Shown here one piece after another: positions 47,501-64,000 of a stretch of DNA of 64,000 nt (the first letter of the stretch is position 1; every line of letters starts with the position of its first letter). The DNA is from Anthopleura xanthogrammica (taxonomy: Eukaryota > Cnidaria > Anthozoa > Actiniaria > Actiniidae). The translations under genes and the position numbers were made by a program. The stretch lies in contig OZ025210.1 in assembly GCA_964019055.1 (NCBI GenBank), positions 4,903,047 to 4,967,046 of the forward strand, in the 5' to 3' direction. The notes under the pieces are model-generated. The model did no database searches. It was not told the DNA's origin and saw nothing but the letters and a program-made list of their open reading frames with translations.

Positions 47501-49794
47501 GATATGCTTCCATAAAGATTTTTCTTGCTCAATCCTTGTTCAATGTTCGGGTTAGCGCTCAAAATCGTTGTTGTTTGAGGACTGGGATTTACGTTTCAAG
47601 TCTTGTAATGGAGATACTCGTTGACTTGCGGTAGGCACTTGGCAGCTGTCAATCAACCAGAACCCACTACAAAGCTTCTTTCGTATAAGAGTCACACAAT
47701 TTCGTCATGTCCGGAACGAGAACAATGCAGGTATTTGCTCATCGTTTGTGTCTGAAAGCCTCTAAATGACTCAAATTCATCCATCCATTGGCAGTAAAAA
47801 CGCGAGTTTGAAAGCTTTTCAAGTGCAAAATCGATTATCGACCTGTTCACTTCGAAGAAAACTGCAAACGCTCTTATGTTTTGTAGGGCTAGATTTGTCA
47901 TTTCCGCCGGAAGTAAAAAAAGTCTCACCCAATGAGCCGATATTTTTGTTCTATCATAAAAAACATCTGGCCTAATTATGCGGAAAAATCATTAGTCTTT
48001 CTGTGTACCCAAGTACTTTTCTTTAATCTATCCAAATTGTAATTACGAGGCAAAATGAAGAACACTATATTCAAAAACATTCATAAAGAAATTTTAAAAA
48101 CGCAAAAAAATCCACGGATTTGCAAGGTTTGTTTTTTAAAACTACCGTCAAATTGGTGTTAGAATGAACCAGTTCTTTGCTTTCAACAAACGCCTGTTTC
48201 CTTTGATATGGTTAATACAGTTTTAAGCCACCACTGTTTTAGAGACAGCAGCTGCAAGACCCGGTTGGGTGCGGCCCCCTTTGTCCCATTCATCAAAGGC
48301 GATTCTCCCATTTCATAGACCGTCTCAATTTGTATTCCTAATCAAAGCGATAATGAGTAGAAGCGATTAAGCTTACTTTATAGCTTTGTTCCGTAAATGA
48401 CACCGTCTGTAAATACAAGGCTCCGTGAGTGGAAATGAAATTCCTAATCGCTTTTCAAACGCTGTTAAGACGACAGAGAAAAGTAAAGAGACGCCGTTAT
48501 ACATGACATCGTTTGAAGCCCCTCTGAGTCAGAATATCTAACATGTCCAATTGAAATGCCAGAATAGGAGAAAGCAAGGCAAGGGTAGAAACGGGAGCGA
48601 CATAAAAAAAGCAATCAAATAAAGACAAAGGTTGTGCAAAGAAAGAAGTCTTGGTATCATGTGGAGTTCTGGCCTTCATCCCTCGTCTACCGCCTAGTAA
48701 AATAGCTGTGGTTTGACCAGTCGAACATTTGTGATCCCATACTGTGGCTCTCGCGGTGAATCTGATATAGTGATTTCAGAAAACAGGCATTTCAATCAAA
48801 GGCTATAGGTATGTTATTCTTCGGCGCGGGACCACCGCGCAGTACTTATTATAAGTCTCTAATTTTCTATATGAAGCTAGTCGAGAACTGAAATGAAAAA
48901 CGTAGTATGTGTACGTACAGCCGCAGAGCTATCACTCTTCCACCACTGGTGTGTAGGCAGCGGGGTAAGAAAGGTATCGATGAGACAGACCGCATATCAA
49001 GAGAGCATAAATCATGACATACTTTGAAAACACATGCAAACGCATGGTACGGTCACAAAGAAACAAAAGGCAATAAAAAACCAATGAATGTTTTCAGTTC
49101 GACCCCGTTGAGCTGCGCCACTGCTGTACTCGCGGTGGTGATTAGCGATAAGATTTTTTTTTTTAATATTTGGACCTTTGTAGTTTTTAGCCGTGCATTG
49201 AATTGCGTGACTGGAAAGAAAATTTTCCTCTGCCAAAAGACTTCCCCGCTGATCTATCTGCGTGGGGCCCCTGGCACCATTTTGGAGCATCCGCTCGCCA
49301 TGATATTAAATCACCACATCATTTCTTTATATCTAGCCCCTCTTTAAATGTCCTGTAGTTGAAAGACATTGTGTTTACCGAAATAATGAATTTCAATAAA
49401 CATAATAATTCTGTTTCTGGCTTGTAATTTCCGCTTGCCTGGCCAGTCAAGTTCCAGGACTGACCTCCTCGACTAGCCGCGCTTCCCTTTCTGATGTAAC
49501 GATAAAATAATATGGATACTACTTAAATGAATCATACTGCGAATTCCCTATTGCAGCGAAAAACACGGAAAAAGGACGTTTCGTGCCGTGACCGTGACGG
49601 TAACGTGTGTGAGCATTTTCATTGGCTGAACAATAACCTAGGGGACTGTGATTGGTTCAAACGGGATGTCATCAATTCCGTACCGTTAACGTGACGTTTA
49701 ACAGCCGCGAAATCTGGTCTAAGGAGGATAGCTAGGACTGAAATATACACAAGCATGCATGAAACACTAAACAAGGTTACTGTGCTCGTCATAC

Positions 49795-49905
49795 GTTTTA
49801 TACATGAGCCTCTGGCTCGGACAATTAGGGTAACCTAGTCCCACGCTATGACTTTAATAAATTGATTGATTGATTGATTGATAAATTGATTGATTGATTG
49901 ATTGT
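49795..49905 (+). mobile_element. LINE-like 3' end with (ATTG)n tail
   Basis: A short non-coding segment ends in TTTAATAAATTGATTGATTG, followed by tetranucleotide repeats. This is the way CR1/L2-type LINE 3' ends terminate. No protein-coding part is present, so the assignment is tentative. Confidence 0.35.
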
Positions 49906-50915
49906 GCTAAGATTCCCATAGAATTAATTTTTTTGAGCTGCATAACGACACTCAGTGGAATAGACTGCACGGCCACTGACCTGCTTTATGGGGACACTGA
50001 CCTCGTCAATGACAGGACTCGGACAAGATCTCACGAATTTTGGAACAAGTAGATGCAAAGCAGGGACGTAGTCAGGATTTTGCCAAAGGGAAGCCCAAAA
50101 CCCGTTTTCAGAACATGAATTAAAAAAACGGGCAACCAAAAAAACGGCCAACCAAAAAAACGGCCAACACGATGGAGGAGGAAGGCCCCCTGGCTACGCC
50201 CCTGGAAAGGGGATGAACAAGATAAGGAAAAGGTAAATGAAGATCATGTGTTCTCTAGCCAGGTTTCTTAGAAAACTCTAACATTTTAATTTTTTATTTT
50301 CTCTAAATCGTAGAATTTATTTCAAAAATGTTTACAAATATACCGCTTTCTTCAATATAATTTTCCGTAAAATATGCTCAGTTTTGAATTAATTCTTTTT
50401 AAGAATAGAATTTCATACCCTAATCCATAGTAGATTCTCTTATAAATCTGTTTTTTTTTTAAATGCATTCGATTCTTTTTACGAATGTTCCTATGCCAGT
50501 TAAGCAATCAAAGATCATATGGCAGTCAAGCTGCTAAGTAGTCTGCTGATCAGACTAATGCTGATTCACATTGTAATCAAAATGCAGGGATTCCCTAGTT
50601 TCTCCCACAACAACAACCTCTACCCAACGTCCAGGAAATAATTTTGTCCCAGTTACCAATGAGTTCATACGTATATTATAACTGAAACCTCTCTACAACG
50701 GCCACCTCTCTACATCGGGCACTAAATTTTGTCCCGACCGATAGTGGCCGTTATGTAGAGGTTCGACTGTACCGCTTCCTCTATTGGTCAATCATTATCA
50801 ATTATCAAGAAAGCCAACAAAATCGCGGTCAGCTGATCAGATAATCAGTCTGCTAAGTGATGAATTATATTGTGTTTAGAATGCAGTGATTCTCGTTCTT
50901 GGTACTTCCTCTAGG

Positions 50916-50942
50916 TTAATCATCATCAATTGTCAGCACAGC
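50916..50942 (-). pseudogene. Duplicate SIDT terminal exon, copy 3 (early stop)
   Basis: With an intact acceptor at 50944-50943, this copy would encode AVLTIDDD and then stop. Relative to the intact exon, TTAA is inserted after GATGATGA. It could be an alternative last exon or a dead duplicate. It is nearly identical to 51042-51068. Confidence 0.6.
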
Positions 50943-51041
50943 CTAAAGAATCGCGGTCATCTACTAAGTCTGCCAATCAGTATAGTGCTGATTCATTATG
51001 TTTAGAATGCAGTGATTCTCTTTCTTGGTACTTCCTCTAGG

Positions 51042-51068
51042 TTAATCATCATCAATTGTCAGCACAGC
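51042..51068 (-). pseudogene. Duplicate SIDT terminal exon, copy 2 (early stop)
   Basis: Same structure as 50916-50942: acceptor TTCTTTAG, codons for AVLTIDDD, then TAA created by the same 4-bp insertion. It lies 126 bp from copy 3. Splicing to it would remove the last 12 residues of SIDT. Confidence 0.6.
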
Positions 51069-51127
51069 CTAAAGAATCGCGGTCATCTGCTAAGTCTGCC
51101 AATCAGTATAGTGCTGATTCATTATGT

Positions 51128-63459
<12,332 letters not shown>

Positions 63460-63565
63460 CTGGAAATTGAATACATTGAGACAGTCATCTAATGTCATAG
63501 CACTTTTGTGTTCCTTAAAACCAATTAGGTAACTCGAGGCATTGCAAGTTCTTCAGGGCTGGTGG

Positions 63566-63632
63566 AGCTAGCCTGTGTACAGCCACTTTCCACCCCCTCC
63601 TCCCCCAAAAGCAGCCATACACAGGCTAGGTG
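63566..63632. repeat. Short inverted repeat
   Basis: AGCTAGCCTGTGTACAGCC and GCCATACACAGGCTAGGT form inverted arms around a CCCCCTCC-rich loop. Confidence 0.55.
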
Positions 63633-63704
63633 GAGCACATTTGCACATTTCGAAGTTGGAGGATAGTAGTATGTTCAAACTGGTCTTTCATCCACGGTTC
63701 ACTG

Positions 63705-63895
63705 ATTACAGCACGACGCGCAAAAGTATGACCACATTTAATGTATTTGCATACTTCTATATATTCAAAGGATTTTGTACATTAAACTGGCTCATTTGAT
63801 GTGAAGCTGTCTGGTTTTGCCAAATAAGGCGTGTAAAAACTCATATGTATGTGAATATATTAAAAGTGGTCATACTTTTGCACATTGCGCTGTAA
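63705..63895. repeat. Foldback element with CAAAAGTATGACCAC arms
   Basis: CGCAAAAGTATGACCACATT near 63719 and AAGTGGTCATACTTTTGCAC near 63864 are inverted copies. The outer parts (ATTACAGC / GCTGTAA) extend the match to about 33 bp. Non-coding. Confidence 0.7.
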
Positions 63896-64000
63896 GAATT
63901 TGGAGAAATGGAAGGCATTGTTCCTAATGGTTATCCAGTTCATTGGAGCTGAAATGAAAGACTGCTTATTGGTGTTGAAATGGGGGGTTGGTTAGGAGGG

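Larger units (their letters stand above)
40174..51127. other. Gene-poor AT-rich interval between ROBO and SIDT
   Basis: About 11 kb with no coding sequence I can support. It could hold ROBO 5' UTR exons and promoter (its 5' end faces this side) and SIDT 3' UTR. It contains the 73-bp duplication (41411-41558), an ATC-rich patch (41280-41350), a repeat shared with 13176 (49090-49152), a LINE-like 3' tail (49795-49905) and, at its right end, decayed copies of the SIDT last exon. Confidence 0.6.
50490..51127 (-). repeat. Tandem array of about 126-bp units derived from the SIDT last exon
   Basis: Landmark sequences recur at 50881, 51007 and 51133 (AATGCAG.GATTCTC.TTCTTGG), a period of 126 bp. More diverged units extend left to about 50490. 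Each good unit contains, on the minus strand, a polypyrimidine tract plus AG acceptor (GATTCTTTAG) followed by GCTGTGCTGACA. These are the acceptor and first codons of the terminal SIDT exon. The rightmost unit (51128-51190) is the intact exon, and the leftward units are its duplicates. Confidence 0.85.
63460..64000 (-). other. SIDT intron running off the window
   Basis: No further SIDT exon is recognised here. The segment holds two inverted-repeat elements (63566-63632 and 63705-63895). The exon preceding 63302-63459 must end in phase 1 and lie beyond 64000. Confidence 0.6.

Noticed and set aside
48230..48310. GC-richer patch (GGGTGCGGCCCCCTTT) considered as an rRNA or snRNA fragment
   Set aside because: No match to any RNA gene structure I know, and too short to support.
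50690..50775. Inverted CTACAACGGCCAC / GTGGCCGTTATGTAG repeat considered as a regulatory element
   Set aside because: It looks like a common foldback repeat fragment overlapping the decayed SIDT exon array. No gene context.

Overview
This is animal genomic DNA: long multi-exon genes with GT-AG introns, AT-rich introns full of hairpin (MITE-like) repeats, and replication-dependent histone genes. The gene complement (WASHC2, ROBO, SIDT, histones) is metazoan. The repeat landscape, for example G-run/TACT hairpins and long inverted repeats with ATTACATGG ends, suggests an anthozoan cnidarian such as a coral or anemone. That placement is inference. All exon borders were read by eye from GT/AG signals, unbroken reading phase and family resemblance; there is no transcript evidence.

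Layout. (1) 1444-26039, minus strand: a complete WASHC2 (FAM21) gene, the large WASH-complex subunit, in 30 coding exons (about 1,663 aa). Its introns hold microsatellites, hairpin elements, a SINE and degraded reverse transcriptase pieces. (2) 26430-27605: a 5'-truncated, frameshifted LINE just upstream of WASHC2. (3) 29563-40173, minus strand: a roundabout (ROBO) axon-guidance receptor, 14 coding exons, 5 Ig + 2 FN3 + one membrane span + a tail of about 730 aa with recognisable ROBO motifs. (4) 40.2-51.1 kb: no supportable gene. (5) 51128-63459, minus strand: the last 16 coding exons of a SID-1 family protein (SIDT), whose 5' part lies beyond the window.

The most striking structure is in SIDT. 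A full set of the five histone genes is nested inside two of its introns: H2A(-)/H2B(+) as a divergent pair in one, and H4(-)/H3(+) divergent plus H1(+) in another. H2A, H4, H3 and H1 end in the canonical histone 3' stem-loop; H2B does not. The terminal SIDT exon also sits at the head of a tandem array of about 126-bp units. At least two extra copies keep a splice acceptor but would end translation early, because each carries the same 4-bp insertion.

The three large genes act in separate processes (endosomal actin and sorting, guidance signalling, dsRNA/lipid membrane biology). I see no operon-like link between them. The histone set is a working module with shared promoter and 3'-processing signals.
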